From NCBI RefSeq assembly GCF_009807035.1, contig NZ_WUBI01000005.1, forward strand, positions 336,364 through 400,363: 64,000 bases of DNA. The letters run 5' to 3'. The DNA comes from Paenibacillus dendrobii. Lineage in GTDB: Bacteria > Bacillota > Bacilli > Paenibacillales > Paenibacillaceae. Positions 43,718 through 52,604 of this stretch are shown here, in pieces (position 1 is the stretch's first letter; every line of letters starts with the position of its first letter). Made by a program: the position numbers and the translations under genes. Below the pieces are notes generated by a model. The model did not search any database and was not told the origin of the DNA. It saw nothing but the letters and a program-made list of their open reading frames with translations.

Positions 43718-44797
43718 ATGTCAGCCGATTCCAAATCCAATATTCCGTCAAGCAAGCCTGAACAAGAAGCCTCCGCAGACAACGTTCCTTCCTGTTGTGC
43801 CGCAAGACGAGTGGCTGTGGACGCTGCGTCCGGCTGCGGAACCCCGTCCATGGAGCAAGAACGCAAACTGCCGGAGAGCATTGGTATAGAGGAATCCGTG
43901 AAAACAAGAACAGAAACTGCCGGCACCATCGCACGACCGGATACCTCCTCATGGCCCGTCATCCCGGAAGGCACTTACATCCTTGGCACCAATGACGGAG
44001 AAGGCTTCGCCTCCGATGCCGAAGGTCCGGCAAGACCGGTACATATCCAATCCTTTCGCATCTCCCCTTATACCGTCACGAATGCCGATTATGCCGCTTT
44101 CGTTGACGCAACGGGCTATGTAACCGAAGCAGAACGCTTCGGGTGGTCCTATGTGTTCCATCTGCTGATTCCCGATATGAAACGCGTCAGCATCGTCGGT
44201 TCTCCGCAGCAGACACCGTGGTGGCACGGCGTGGAAGGCGCCTATTGGCGCGAACCGGAAGGGCCTGGCAGCAGCTTGGATGAACGCATGGACCATCCTG
44301 TCGTGCATGTCTCCTGGAATGATGCCCTGGCTTACTGCGAATGGGCGGGCGTCCGTCTGCCGACTGAAATCGAGTGGGAGGCGGCGGCGCGCGGCGGACT
44401 GGAAGGCAGACGCTATCCCTGGGGAGACGTACTGCGTCCGGACGGCGAACATCGCTGCAACATTTGGCAGGGCGTTTTCCCGACGAAAAACCACGGAAGT
44501 GACGGATACATCGGAACTGCTCCGGTAGATGCCTATAAGCCCAACGGCTACGGTCTTTACAATGTCTCCGGGAACGTATGGGAATGGTGCGCAGATTGGT
44601 TCACGCAGAATCCGGACAAGCGCGGCTCGACGAAGCAGCCGCAAGGACCGGATCAAGGCGTTTCCCGCCTCATGAAAGGCGGCTCCTATCTATGCCATCA
44701 ATCCTACTGCAACCGTTATCGCGTCGCTGCCCGCAGCGGCAATACGCCGGACAGCTCCACGGGAAATATCGGTTTCCGCGTGGTTGTTGATAACTAG
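43718..44797 (+). CDS. Formylglycine-generating enzyme (SUMF1-type)
   Basis: 359 residues; AGAGAGGAG nine bases before the ATG. The FGE fold covers about residues 85-359. The catalytic pair Cys326 and Cys331 (SYLCHQSYCNRYR) has the five-residue spacing of human FGE Cys336/Cys341. WEWCADW, SGNTPDSS and NIGFR are also conserved. It oxidises the sulfatase signature Cys to formylglycine with oxygen and copper, so it activates both sulfatases here. The first 80 residues are a Ser/Pro/Glu-rich extension with a CC pair (SCCAARRVAVDAASGC) that is not part of the catalytic fold. No signal peptide, consistent with cytoplasmic sulfatases. Confidence 0.95.
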   Translation: MSADSKSNIPSSKPEQEASADNVPSCCAARRVAVDAASGCGTPSMEQERKLPESIGIEESVKTRTETAGTIARPDTSSWPVIPEGTYILGTNDGEGFASDAEGPARPVHIQSFRISPYTVTNADYAAFVDATGYVTEAERFGWSYVFHLLIPDMKRVSIVGSPQQTPWWHGVEGAYWREPEGPGSSLDERMDHPVVHVSWNDALAYCEWAGVRLPTEIEWEAAARGGLEGRRYPWGDVLRPDGEHRCNIWQGVFPTKNHGSDGYIGTAPVDAYKPNGYGLYNVSGNVWEWCADWFTQNPDKRGSTKQPQGPDQGVSRLMKGGSYLCHQSYCNRYRVAARSGNTPDSSTGNIGFRVVVDN

Positions 44798-44811
44798 ACG
44801 TCATACATGAG

Positions 44812-44865
44812 AAAAAGTCATGCTGGTATCTGATGGACAGATCACCTCGAGCATGACTTTTTTTG
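44812..44865. terminator. Bidirectional terminator between FGE and permease genes
   Basis: AAAAAGTCATGCT pairs with AGCATGACTTTTTTT. T-runs on both strands serve the two converging genes. Confidence 0.92.
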
Positions 44866-44878
44866 CTATGACTTCAAG

Positions 44879-45697
44879 TTACATTTTCATGGCGCTGCCC
44901 GCCAATCCCTCGGCGAACTGCTTGCTTGCGAAAATAAACAGTATGATTAGCGGGATTGAAGCAATCACGTAACCCGCGAACAGCGGGCCGTAGTTGGTGA
45001 CAAACTGCTGCTGGAACGATACCAGTCCAAGCGTGAGCGGCTTCAGTTTGGCATCGTTGATCACCATCAGCGGCCACACGTAATCATTCCAAGTATTCAA
45101 AATGTTAAGCACGCCTAGCGTCGAGATAATCGATTTGGACAACGGCATGACGATCATCAGCAGAATCCGCAGCTCTCCGGCTCCATCCAGCCGCGCCGCT
45201 TCGAACATCTCTTCGGGAAGCGAGGCAAAAAACGAACGGAGCACAAAGATGCAAAACACTTGTCCTCCGGCAATATACGGCCCCCAGAGCCCAAGCCAAC
45301 TATCCACCATGTGAAACTTGTTCACCAATCCGAACAATGGCACCAGACTCAGCACACTCGGAATCATTAGAAGCGCAATGATCAGAAAATAGATCTGTTC
45401 CTTCATGAAAAAACTCATCCTGGCCAGCGGGTAAGCTGCAAGACAGGCAAAAGCAAGCACCCCGATGACCGTCACTCCGCTAATGATAAAGCTGTTCCAG
45501 ATATAGTCCGAGATCGCTGCCCAGGCATCCTTATAATTCGCAAGGGTGAACGGAAACGTGACTGTCCAGCGGTGCAGGTTGAACTGGTTCGCATCCTTGA
45601 AAGACAGATTGACGAGCATGAGCAGCGGGATGAAGGTCAACACCCCCAGAATGATCAGCACGATATTGCGAATCCATACTCCCTTATCGACTTTCAA
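44879..45697 (-). CDS. Sugar ABC transporter permease, MalG type
   Basis: 272 residues from TTG (GGGGGGCGG upstream). Six membrane helices. The EAA loop is EEMFEAARLDGAGELRILLM. The C-terminus FAEGLAGSAMKM is typical of CUT1 MalG-type permeases. It starts 17 bases after the MalF-type gene and is last in the importer operon. No ATPase gene is present; CUT1 importers of Paenibacillus commonly share a central MsmX-like ATPase. Confidence 0.94.
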   Translation of the reverse strand: MKVDKGVWIRNIVLIILGVLTFIPLLMLVNLSFKDANQFNLHRWTVTFPFTLANYKDAWAAISDYIWNSFIISGVTVIGVLAFACLAAYPLARMSFFMKEQIYFLIIALLMIPSVLSLVPLFGLVNKFHMVDSWLGLWGPYIAGGQVFCIFVLRSFFASLPEEMFEAARLDGAGELRILLMIVMPLSKSIISTLGVLNILNTWNDYVWPLMVINDAKLKPLTLGLVSFQQQFVTNYGPLFAGYVIASIPLIILFIFASKQFAEGLAGSAMKM

Positions 45698-45714
45698 ATG
45701 TAGCCGCCCCCCTT

Positions 45715-46620
45715 TCAATCCGGACTGTATTCCGTATCCGACTTGATGTATTTGTTATTGATCAGCGTGAATATGAAGATAAGAACAAACAACACGAGTC
45801 CGATTGCGCTGGCATAACCGAACCTGCTTGCGCTCATGGCCGATTGGTACATAATAAAGCCCGGAACGGTCGTCGAATACCCGGGGCCTCCTCCCGTCAG
45901 CACCAGCTGATTCTGGAAGGCCTGAATTCCCCCGATAATATTCAGGATCGCAATCAGCTTAATCTGGGAGGTGATCAGCGGTATTTCGATTCTCCAAATC
46001 AGCGACCAACCCGTGGCTCCGTCCATTTGGGCCGCTTCAATAACGGATCTGGGGATATTCTGGAACCCCGCCAGATAGATCAGCACCCCTACGCCGTTCA
46101 CCCAGGGAAAACCGATCAGCATGAAGGAAGCCAGCGCCGTATCGGGCGAACCGAGCCAGAGCGGCAGATGCTCCTCGCTTACTCCGAGTGAGGACAGGAC
46201 CGAGTTGATGAGTCCGACCTCCGGATTCAAGAGAAACTGCCACAGCAGCAGGATGACCATTCCGGGGATCACGAGCGGAAACACGAACATCAAACGGTAA
46301 AAATGCTGAAGCCCGGGCTTTTGAATCTTATAGATAAACTCCGCGGCAATGGCGGGAATCGTAACCGAAACGAAAACGGAAAATACGGTGATGATCAGCA
46401 TATTGCGAAAGCCGGTCTGAAAATCCAGGGACTTCACCATTTCCACGAAATTATCAAAACCGATGAAATGAGGTGCATTAAAGCCGTTCCAGTCCGTAAA
46501 AGAATAATAGATCGCGGACAGCGCCGGATAATAGTTAAATGTCAGCAGGGAGATCAGCGTAGGCGCAAGAAACAGATAGGGAATCCATCGCTTCATGCCT
46601 TGCAAGCCCCGGGTCTTCAT
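45715..46620 (-). CDS. Sugar ABC transporter permease, MalF type
   Basis: 301 residues from MKTRGLQG (AAAGGGGTGA upstream). Six membrane helices and EAA loop RSVIEAAQMDGATGWSLIWR. It follows the binding protein by 64 bases. Confidence 0.94.
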   Translation of the reverse strand: MKTRGLQGMKRWIPYLFLAPTLISLLTFNYYPALSAIYYSFTDWNGFNAPHFIGFDNFVEMVKSLDFQTGFRNMLIITVFSVFVSVTIPAIAAEFIYKIQKPGLQHFYRLMFVFPLVIPGMVILLLWQFLLNPEVGLINSVLSSLGVSEEHLPLWLGSPDTALASFMLIGFPWVNGVGVLIYLAGFQNIPRSVIEAAQMDGATGWSLIWRIEIPLITSQIKLIAILNIIGGIQAFQNQLVLTGGGPGYSTTVPGFIMYQSAMSASRFGYASAIGLVLFVLIFIFTLINNKYIKSDTEYSPD

Positions 46621-46684
46621 GGATGTCACCCCTTTGCGCGGGAAAGGATTGAGAGACCTTTCCCGCAAATGTATTAAAGTGCCC

Positions 46685-48136
46685 TTATTTCGTCCAATCC
46701 GGATTTTGCTTGATCAGGTTCTCCGAGGATTTCTTCGATTGCTCAATCACTCTGGAGATGAACTTCTCCAAGGAATCCGATCCCGTTAAATAGGTCTGAA
46801 GCGATGCCAGAAATACGTTGGAGTAGGATTTATCCATGCGGGAGTTATAGCCCTGCATGTTCGCGATATCGATGTCCTCGTGGAAAACTTCATGCCCCGG
46901 CGGCGGTTCTGCGCCCACGATATTCGGTTCTCCGTCGGATTCCAGATCAACCTTGCTGACGTTTTCCGGTTTGCTGAGGAACATCAGGAAATCCATGATG
47001 ACCGGAATTTTTTCAGGATCCTCTTTGGCCAAGTACCCCGGAACCAACCACTGGAGTGCCCCCCATGCGCCATAAATCTTGGTCTGCTGTCCGGTTGCAA
47101 GCGATGCGTCCTGCTGCGTGATGACCGGGAAATTGAAAGCCCCGAATTCAAAAGGAACCTTCGCCTGCTTCAACTGCCCGTTCGTCCAGCTGCCGCCGAA
47201 GATCATGGCAACTTTGCTTTGCGCGAACATCTGCAACGAATCCGTAGCGCTCGTAAATCCTTTGTTCCAGTATTGGGACCAATCCTTCACCAGTTTCCAC
47301 TGCTGGGATAACTGTTCTTGATCGGGATACTTGCCGTTTTGCACCGCAAGCGCGATCTCGTTCACTTCGAGATTATTGTTATTATTCCGGTCCATATCCG
47401 CGATCTTGCCCATGTAGAATTGGCTGCTTATCAGCGAGTCGATCCAGTGCAAGTGGCAGCAGTCGCCTTTCCCCTCGATCGCAAACGGCGTGATGCCCGC
47501 CGCCTTGATCTTGGCCTGCGCATCCATGAACTCGGACCAGGTTTTCGGTATGCTGAGTCCAAGATCACTGAATATTTTCTTGTTGTAATAAATAGCCACA
47601 CCTACGCCATCTGCCGGAACCACATACAGCGCGCCGTCAGGGGCACGTACCGAATCCAAAATCCCGGGAACGAACATATCCTTCCAAGGCTTGTTATCCT
47701 GATACGGATTTGGCTTCTGCAGCCAGTCGTCCATTTTCAGGAACCAGCCCTTTTGGTAGTGAAGCCAAGTATCATCGTAATTATCCCAAAATACGTCCGG
47801 TGCATCCTTGGATAGCATACGCGCCTGCATCCAGGCGCTGCGGTCTTGATTGCCGACGTCGACGAATTCGATTTTCACGTTGGGCTTCAGCTTTTCATAT
47901 TCGGCCACGATCTCTGTGAGCGCTTTAATTTCACGCGGGTCGGTTGCCGTCGCCTTTCTCGGCAGATTGTTTTGCGGATCGATCTTGATCACCCACTGCT
48001 TTTCCTTGGCAGGCTCCTGGCCGTTTTTTTCCCCTGCTGCTTCCTTCTGTCCGCCATCCCCGCCCGAACACGCATTCAGCAGCAGAACAATGGACATGAA
48101 AAAGGCGATGATAAAGCCGTGCTGACGTCTGAGCAT
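46685..48136 (-). CDS. Sugar ABC transporter substrate-binding lipoprotein
   Basis: 483 residues. ATG at 48136 is nine bases from AAAGGAG; the ATG six bases earlier is too close. Lipobox LLNAC with Cys near residue 23, followed by a Gly/Glu/Lys-rich linker. Type-1 (CUT1) binding fold: KPNVKIEFVDV, VPADGVGVAIYYNKKIFSDL, AQSKVAMIFGGSWTNGQLKQ. It should capture the oligosaccharide outside the cell. The YesM/YesN genes upstream on the same strand probably sense the same sugar and drive its expression. Confidence 0.94.
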   Translation of the reverse strand: MLRRQHGFIIAFFMSIVLLLNACSGGDGGQKEAAGEKNGQEPAKEKQWVIKIDPQNNLPRKATATDPREIKALTEIVAEYEKLKPNVKIEFVDVGNQDRSAWMQARMLSKDAPDVFWDNYDDTWLHYQKGWFLKMDDWLQKPNPYQDNKPWKDMFVPGILDSVRAPDGALYVVPADGVGVAIYYNKKIFSDLGLSIPKTWSEFMDAQAKIKAAGITPFAIEGKGDCCHLHWIDSLISSQFYMGKIADMDRNNNNNLEVNEIALAVQNGKYPDQEQLSQQWKLVKDWSQYWNKGFTSATDSLQMFAQSKVAMIFGGSWTNGQLKQAKVPFEFGAFNFPVITQQDASLATGQQTKIYGAWGALQWLVPGYLAKEDPEKIPVIMDFLMFLSKPENVSKVDLESDGEPNIVGAEPPPGHEVFHEDIDIANMQGYNSRMDKSYSNVFLASLQTYLTGSDSLEKFISRVIEQSKKSSENLIKQNPDWTK

Positions 48137-48272
48137 ATGCATAAACTCCTTTCAAGGTATGAAGCTGCTTCATTCTTAACCGAAGTATAGGGGCTTTTGC
48201 ATGGAAACAACATATCTGTTCTTTACCTGGCTAGGCTGGAATTGACTTTATGGATGTCTTCGGGGATGCCGT

Positions 48273-49814
48273 CTATTTCGCTAACATGGATTCGCGGTAT
48301 TCCGTCGGCGTCACGCCAACCGTTTTTTTGAACAGCTGGCTGTAGTGGGCCGGGTCCTTAAAGCCAACCTGATATGCAGCCTCGTAAGATTTCATATCGC
48401 TCTGCTTCAACAATGCCTTGGAAGCCTCAATTCGATATTCCCACAGTAAATCCCGGAAATTGCGTCCCGTTTCCTTCTTGATCAGACGGCTTAAGTATGA
48501 ATGGTTCATATGCAAATGCTGCGCCAGCGAAGTGAGCGTAATTTCCCCTTGATAATGGGTCTCGAGGTATTTCGTCACCCCTCTGAGCACTCTGGCGGCA
48601 GCGTGGTTTTCACCGGTCCGGCAGTACTCGGCTGTCTGGCTCAAGACCCGCTCCAGATAAGTCATCAAATCCTTCAGCGTATCGTAAGACAGCAGGCTTT
48701 TATGAACATCTTCCATCGGCTCTTGCCCCTTGGCAGGCATGTACTCATTCAAAATGTTCCCGGCTTCGATCACTAGCATCGAGGCATACCGCTGCACTTG
48801 AGACTTGTTCAAGCCCTTGCTGAGCATTTCCCGGTATACGGACCTCAGAAAATCCCTAATGGCTGCATCTTCCCCCTGTCTCAAGATGACCGCAAGCTCT
48901 CGCATTCTTTCCGCTTCGATCTCCATCCGCTTCCGCTCCAGAAAGCCGATCACGTCACTTGAAACGATGGAGCCTTTTCCGAGCAGCATCCGGTAATCCA
49001 GACACTCCCGGTTGGCCTTACGCGCATTTTTCAGCTCCCCGGGAGATGTGAGGCAGTCACTAATGCCAATCGAAACCGTATGCCCAAAAGATCCCTCGGC
49101 AGCAGCCACAATCTCCCGCGCTAGCCGGCTTCCTGCATGTTTGAGCTCACCCGGTGAATGTTCATGCGCGATTAACAGCACTCCGATTCCTTTGGGTTCC
49201 AGATACGTCCAGTACGGAAAAGGATGATATTTCAGCATGCAGCACACCATTTCCCTCAGCGCGAGCATGGATACGGGTTTCCCTGTATGATGCAGCAGCT
49301 CGATGTTGTCCACCTCGACTGACATCAAAAGAAGCTCTTTTCCCAACAACTCGGCGTACGCAGGGTCTTCTGGTTCCGGACTTTCACCCGCAAAAAGCAC
49401 TTGCAGGCATTTTTCTTCACGAAGCCTGTTGTCTTGATTCCATTGCCTTACGCCTTGCTTCAGGAGGTCCACCGCAAGGGTCACCTCTTCGGTTTGCACC
49501 GGTTTGGTGATGAAATCAGCCACTCCCAGCTTGATCGCATGCCTGGCATACTCGAAATCCCCGAATGCCGTTACAAAAATCACCGATATCGACGGATACA
49601 ACGCGCGTACTTTTTCGGCTAGCTCCATCCCATCCATCACGGGCATTCGGATATCTGTAATAATAACGTCGGGTCTGGTACGTGGAATATATTCCAGCGC
49701 TTCCTGGCCATTGCATGCTGCCGCTACAATCTCACAGCCCATGCTGTGCCACACGGGAAGATGAGCCAAGCTGTCCCGAATCATCGCTTCATCATCTACG
49801 ATCATAATACGCAT
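48273..49814 (-). CDS. YesN-type response regulator with AraC DNA-binding domain
   Basis: 513 residues. N-terminal receiver with acidic pocket (VDDEAMIRD), phospho-acceptor Asp in VIITDIRMPVMDG and Lys in FITKPV. The middle region of about 270 residues is of unknown fold. The C-terminal AraC pair of helix-turn-helices is complete (TSLAQHLHMNHSYLSRLIKK, AAYQVGFKDPAHYSQLFKK). The start overlaps the kinase gene end by 13 bases, so the two are coupled. It presumably activates the importer operon downstream. Confidence 0.94.
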   Translation of the reverse strand: MRIMIVDDEAMIRDSLAHLPVWHSMGCEIVAAACNGQEALEYIPRTRPDVIITDIRMPVMDGMELAEKVRALYPSISVIFVTAFGDFEYARHAIKLGVADFITKPVQTEEVTLAVDLLKQGVRQWNQDNRLREEKCLQVLFAGESPEPEDPAYAELLGKELLLMSVEVDNIELLHHTGKPVSMLALREMVCCMLKYHPFPYWTYLEPKGIGVLLIAHEHSPGELKHAGSRLAREIVAAAEGSFGHTVSIGISDCLTSPGELKNARKANRECLDYRMLLGKGSIVSSDVIGFLERKRMEIEAERMRELAVILRQGEDAAIRDFLRSVYREMLSKGLNKSQVQRYASMLVIEAGNILNEYMPAKGQEPMEDVHKSLLSYDTLKDLMTYLERVLSQTAEYCRTGENHAAARVLRGVTKYLETHYQGEITLTSLAQHLHMNHSYLSRLIKKETGRNFRDLLWEYRIEASKALLKQSDMKSYEAAYQVGFKDPAHYSQLFKKTVGVTPTEYRESMLAK

Positions 49815-51502
49815 ACTGATTTCTCCTCCTCCATAAAACGCATCGGGATGGTGACTCTGACGATGGTACCGCTGCCTGCATCAGTCTTTTGAATCAAGAG
49901 CCCGTAAGGTTCGCCATACAATAATCGAATCCGTTGGTTGACGGTGGCAAGCCCCGTACCCAGCCCTTCGGATCGGTAGGTGTCGTCGTTTCTGTAACCG
50001 GGTCCGTTATCCTCCACTTCCAGCACAAGATCGTAATCGCGCTCGAAAGCCCGAATCGTAATCCAACCAGGCCGGTCCACCTGCTGAATGCCGTGGATAA
50101 CCGCATTTTCGATAATAGGCTGAAGCAGAAGCTTGGGGACCTGGATCATGAGCAGTTCCTCTTCAATCTCGGTTTTCCACCGGATTTTGTCACGATAGCG
50201 CTGCTGATGAAGCTGGAGATAGTAGACGGCAAAGGAGATTTCCGTTTCCAGCGGGACATGGTCCATGCCGGGCGTGATGGAGAACCGTAATATTTTGGAT
50301 AATAACTGTACCATTCTGGGAACTTCGACAGACCCGGATTCCTTCGCCATGATCGAGATCGTTTCCAGCGTGTTATATAGAAAATGAGGGTTAATATGTG
50401 CCTTGATGGCGGAGAGCTCCGCTTCCTTTTTGACCAGTTCCACTTTATAGACCTTCTCGATCAGGTTTTTGATCTGGGTAATGAGGCTGTTATAGCTGCG
50501 GCAGATTTGAGCGATTTCATCCGTTGTCTTGATATCTGAAATCGTCTCGAAGATTTGTCTCTCCGCCTTGCGCATCAGCCGGTTTAGCCTAAGCAGCGGG
50601 TTCGTGATATGCCTCAGGATGGCAAACGTCAATATCAATACCCCCAGCCAGGTCAGCAGAGTGATCAAGACTGCATAATAAGCGAGCTCCCTGATCTCCT
50701 TGCCAAAGGCGTTCCTGGGCATATGGCTGATATAGTTGTATGAAGAGTACATCGAGGTCCGCTTGTTGATGATGCTTTGACCCGCACCAAGCGGCTTATA
50801 GATGGAGTTGATCTGCGTTTCATCGGTGGAAGCGAGAATGAGACCGCTCAGATTCGTAATGAAAAAAGCCCCTTGCTTGTAGGATGCCAGCGCCTCGGAC
50901 ATCCCAGCCGAGCTCAGCGTTATGGCCAACACCCCGTACTTCATTCCGCTCCGCTGGTCGTATATTTCCATGGCCGAAATCATTCGTCCCTGATCGGTAA
51001 AGGGTGCCCAAATCATATGCCCCGGCGTCATATGGGCAATCCCGGCCAAGGCATTCTCCGACTCCAGGCCAGGTGCCCCCGTATTTGCGTACATTCCGCC
51101 ATCATTGTTGAAAATATAAATGGAATCGATCAGACCATAAGCCTCTTTTTCCCGGTCAAGAAAGACGTTCACTTCTGCCTGGTACACACGCTGATCCATT
51201 TCGCTTAAAGGATACAGCGTGCTGTCATTGCTGTTTCGGAGCAGCGCCTCGACTTCCCGCTGAACCGATATATTCTTAGCCTTTTGATAGATGCTGTTCA
51301 GCATTTCATCCAGTTTATCGGATGTTTCCACAATGTTTTGTTTGCTGGATTCACGGATTTTCGTTTCGATGATCTGCATGGAACGGTAATAGAACAGCCC
51401 TGTCACCAAGGCCAGTGGAATGACGGTCAGAAGCGAGTAAATAATAAGCATTTTGTAAAACAGCTTGGAGTTTAACTGACTCCACAATCTCCGCAGCACC
51501 AC
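49802..51502 (-). CDS. YesM-type sensor histidine kinase
   Basis: 566 residues; tandem GTG codons follow GGGGAGGG. Membrane helix at about 18-38, extracellular dCache-like sensor to about 285, second helix (YYAVLITLLTWLGVLILTFA), HAMP, then a His_kinase domain (PF06580) with phospho-acceptor His in IKAHINPHFLYNTLETI. The HATPase motifs are IENAVIHG, VEDNGPG and GLGTGLATV. It pairs with the overlapping YesN-type regulator to detect an external carbohydrate. Confidence 0.94.
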   Translation of the reverse strand: MVLRRLWSQLNSKLFYKMLIIYSLLTVIPLALVTGLFYYRSMQIIETKIRESSKQNIVETSDKLDEMLNSIYQKAKNISVQREVEALLRNSNDSTLYPLSEMDQRVYQAEVNVFLDREKEAYGLIDSIYIFNNDGGMYANTGAPGLESENALAGIAHMTPGHMIWAPFTDQGRMISAMEIYDQRSGMKYGVLAITLSSAGMSEALASYKQGAFFITNLSGLILASTDETQINSIYKPLGAGQSIINKRTSMYSSYNYISHMPRNAFGKEIRELAYYAVLITLLTWLGVLILTFAILRHITNPLLRLNRLMRKAERQIFETISDIKTTDEIAQICRSYNSLITQIKNLIEKVYKVELVKKEAELSAIKAHINPHFLYNTLETISIMAKESGSVEVPRMVQLLSKILRFSITPGMDHVPLETEISFAVYYLQLHQQRYRDKIRWKTEIEEELLMIQVPKLLLQPIIENAVIHGIQQVDRPGWITIRAFERDYDLVLEVEDNGPGYRNDDTYRSEGLGTGLATVNQRIRLLYGEPYGLLIQKTDAGSGTIVRVTIPMRFMEEEKSVCVL

Positions 51503-51532
51503 AATCCCTCCCCAATAGTATCCTAAAGGCCT

Positions 51533-52402
51533 TTATAGCTGGTACTGCCTCTGATTCCGGTATTGTCCAGGGGATATGCCAATGCGTTCCCGGAATAACC
51601 GGCCAAAATAGCTGACACTCGGAATACCCACGCGCTCTGCGATTTCCTGTACGGACAGCGTCGTTTGCTCGAGCAGCGTTACCGCGTGGGATATCCGCAA
51701 GTACTGCACATATTGAAGCGGCGTCATCCCCGTATATTTTTTCATGCAGCGCGTAAGATGGTCGAACTGGAAATGCAGCGATTCTTCCATGTTTTTGGAG
51801 TGAAAAGGCTGGGTCCAGTGCTTCTGCAAGTAGCTCACCGTTTCCCGTGCCAATTCGGATGCCCGCGAACCTGGTCTCGCCTTGGCCTCCGTTTGAAGCG
51901 CTTTCAGCAGCTCGCAGAACAAGGTCTGCAGCTGCAATGAGTGCTCTACAGACAGCTGCATATGCATTTGAACCATTTGATTTAGTAAAGGCTGCAGTCT
52001 GCCTATGGGCACGTCTCCATACTTTGGAAGATACATCGTCTGATCTGAGGGGCTCGTATCGCTGTCATGCCCTTGAGGAAGGACCGCTGACCAAGGAATC
52101 TCTGCGGCATCCAGACTTCTCAGTGCTTTCGGATGCTTGAAATGTACCCAATATACCTCCGTTTCTTCCGTACAGGGTGCGCTTCCGGCATGAGTTTTAC
52201 CCGGTTCAAGTACAAGCAGCTGGCCTCCGTTTACGGCATATTCCGTTCCATCCTCTTGCATGTACATGGCGCCTCGCTTAACCAGGATCACGTCGTACAC
52301 ATCAAAGGATCGTTTAAAATGACAATTTCCCGGCAACCACACCGCATGCCCCACGGTCAGGAGCGACGGCAGTGGCGGAATCGCAAGTTCCAGGTATTTC
52401 AT
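51533..52402 (-). CDS. AraC-family regulator with cupin sensor domain
   Basis: 289 residues. N-terminal cupin-like sugar-binding half (FDVYDVILVKRGAMYMQEDG, LLVLEPGKTHAGSAP), C-terminal AraC DNA-binding domain (YLRISHAVTLLEQTTLSVQE, RVGIPSVSYFGRLFRERIGI). It ends 30 bases before the YesM gene on the same strand, so it may head the six-gene importer operon. It is also divergent from the GHL6-type gene, which it probably controls. Confidence 0.92.
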   Translation of the reverse strand: MKYLELAIPPLPSLLTVGHAVWLPGNCHFKRSFDVYDVILVKRGAMYMQEDGTEYAVNGGQLLVLEPGKTHAGSAPCTEETEVYWVHFKHPKALRSLDAAEIPWSAVLPQGHDSDTSPSDQTMYLPKYGDVPIGRLQPLLNQMVQMHMQLSVEHSLQLQTLFCELLKALQTEAKARPGSRASELARETVSYLQKHWTQPFHSKNMEESLHFQFDHLTRCMKKYTGMTPLQYVQYLRISHAVTLLEQTTLSVQEIAERVGIPSVSYFGRLFRERIGISPGQYRNQRQYQL

Positions 52403-52425
52403 TCACAGCCCCTCCCCGGTTTTGA

Positions 52426-52520
52426 TCGATATTGTTTTAACGAATACATGATTTCACATCTATATTAGCACCCCGCCAAGCTTTGGTCATGAATCTCAAG
52501 TCGATATTGTGTTATTTTAA
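52426..52520. promoter_or_regulatory. Direct repeats in the divergent AraC/GHL6 promoter region
   Basis: TCGATATTGT occurs at 52426-52435 and 52501-52510, 75 bp apart. Both copies are followed by T/A-rich sequence and a related GTCGCTATT at 52521. Two spaced half-sites between divergent genes fit AraC-type binding, but the assignment is speculative. Confidence 0.35.
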
Positions 52521-52604
52521 GTCGCTATTCCGCATAGTCTCGCATCTTTTTTTCCGTTACCTTATGAAGGAAATCACTTCGATTAACAGGGAGGACATTA
52601 GGCG

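Noticed and set aside
44879..46685. Missing ATPase as evidence of a broken importer
   Set aside because: CUT1 sugar importers of Firmicutes usually rely on a shared MsmX-type ATPase encoded elsewhere, so its absence here is normal.
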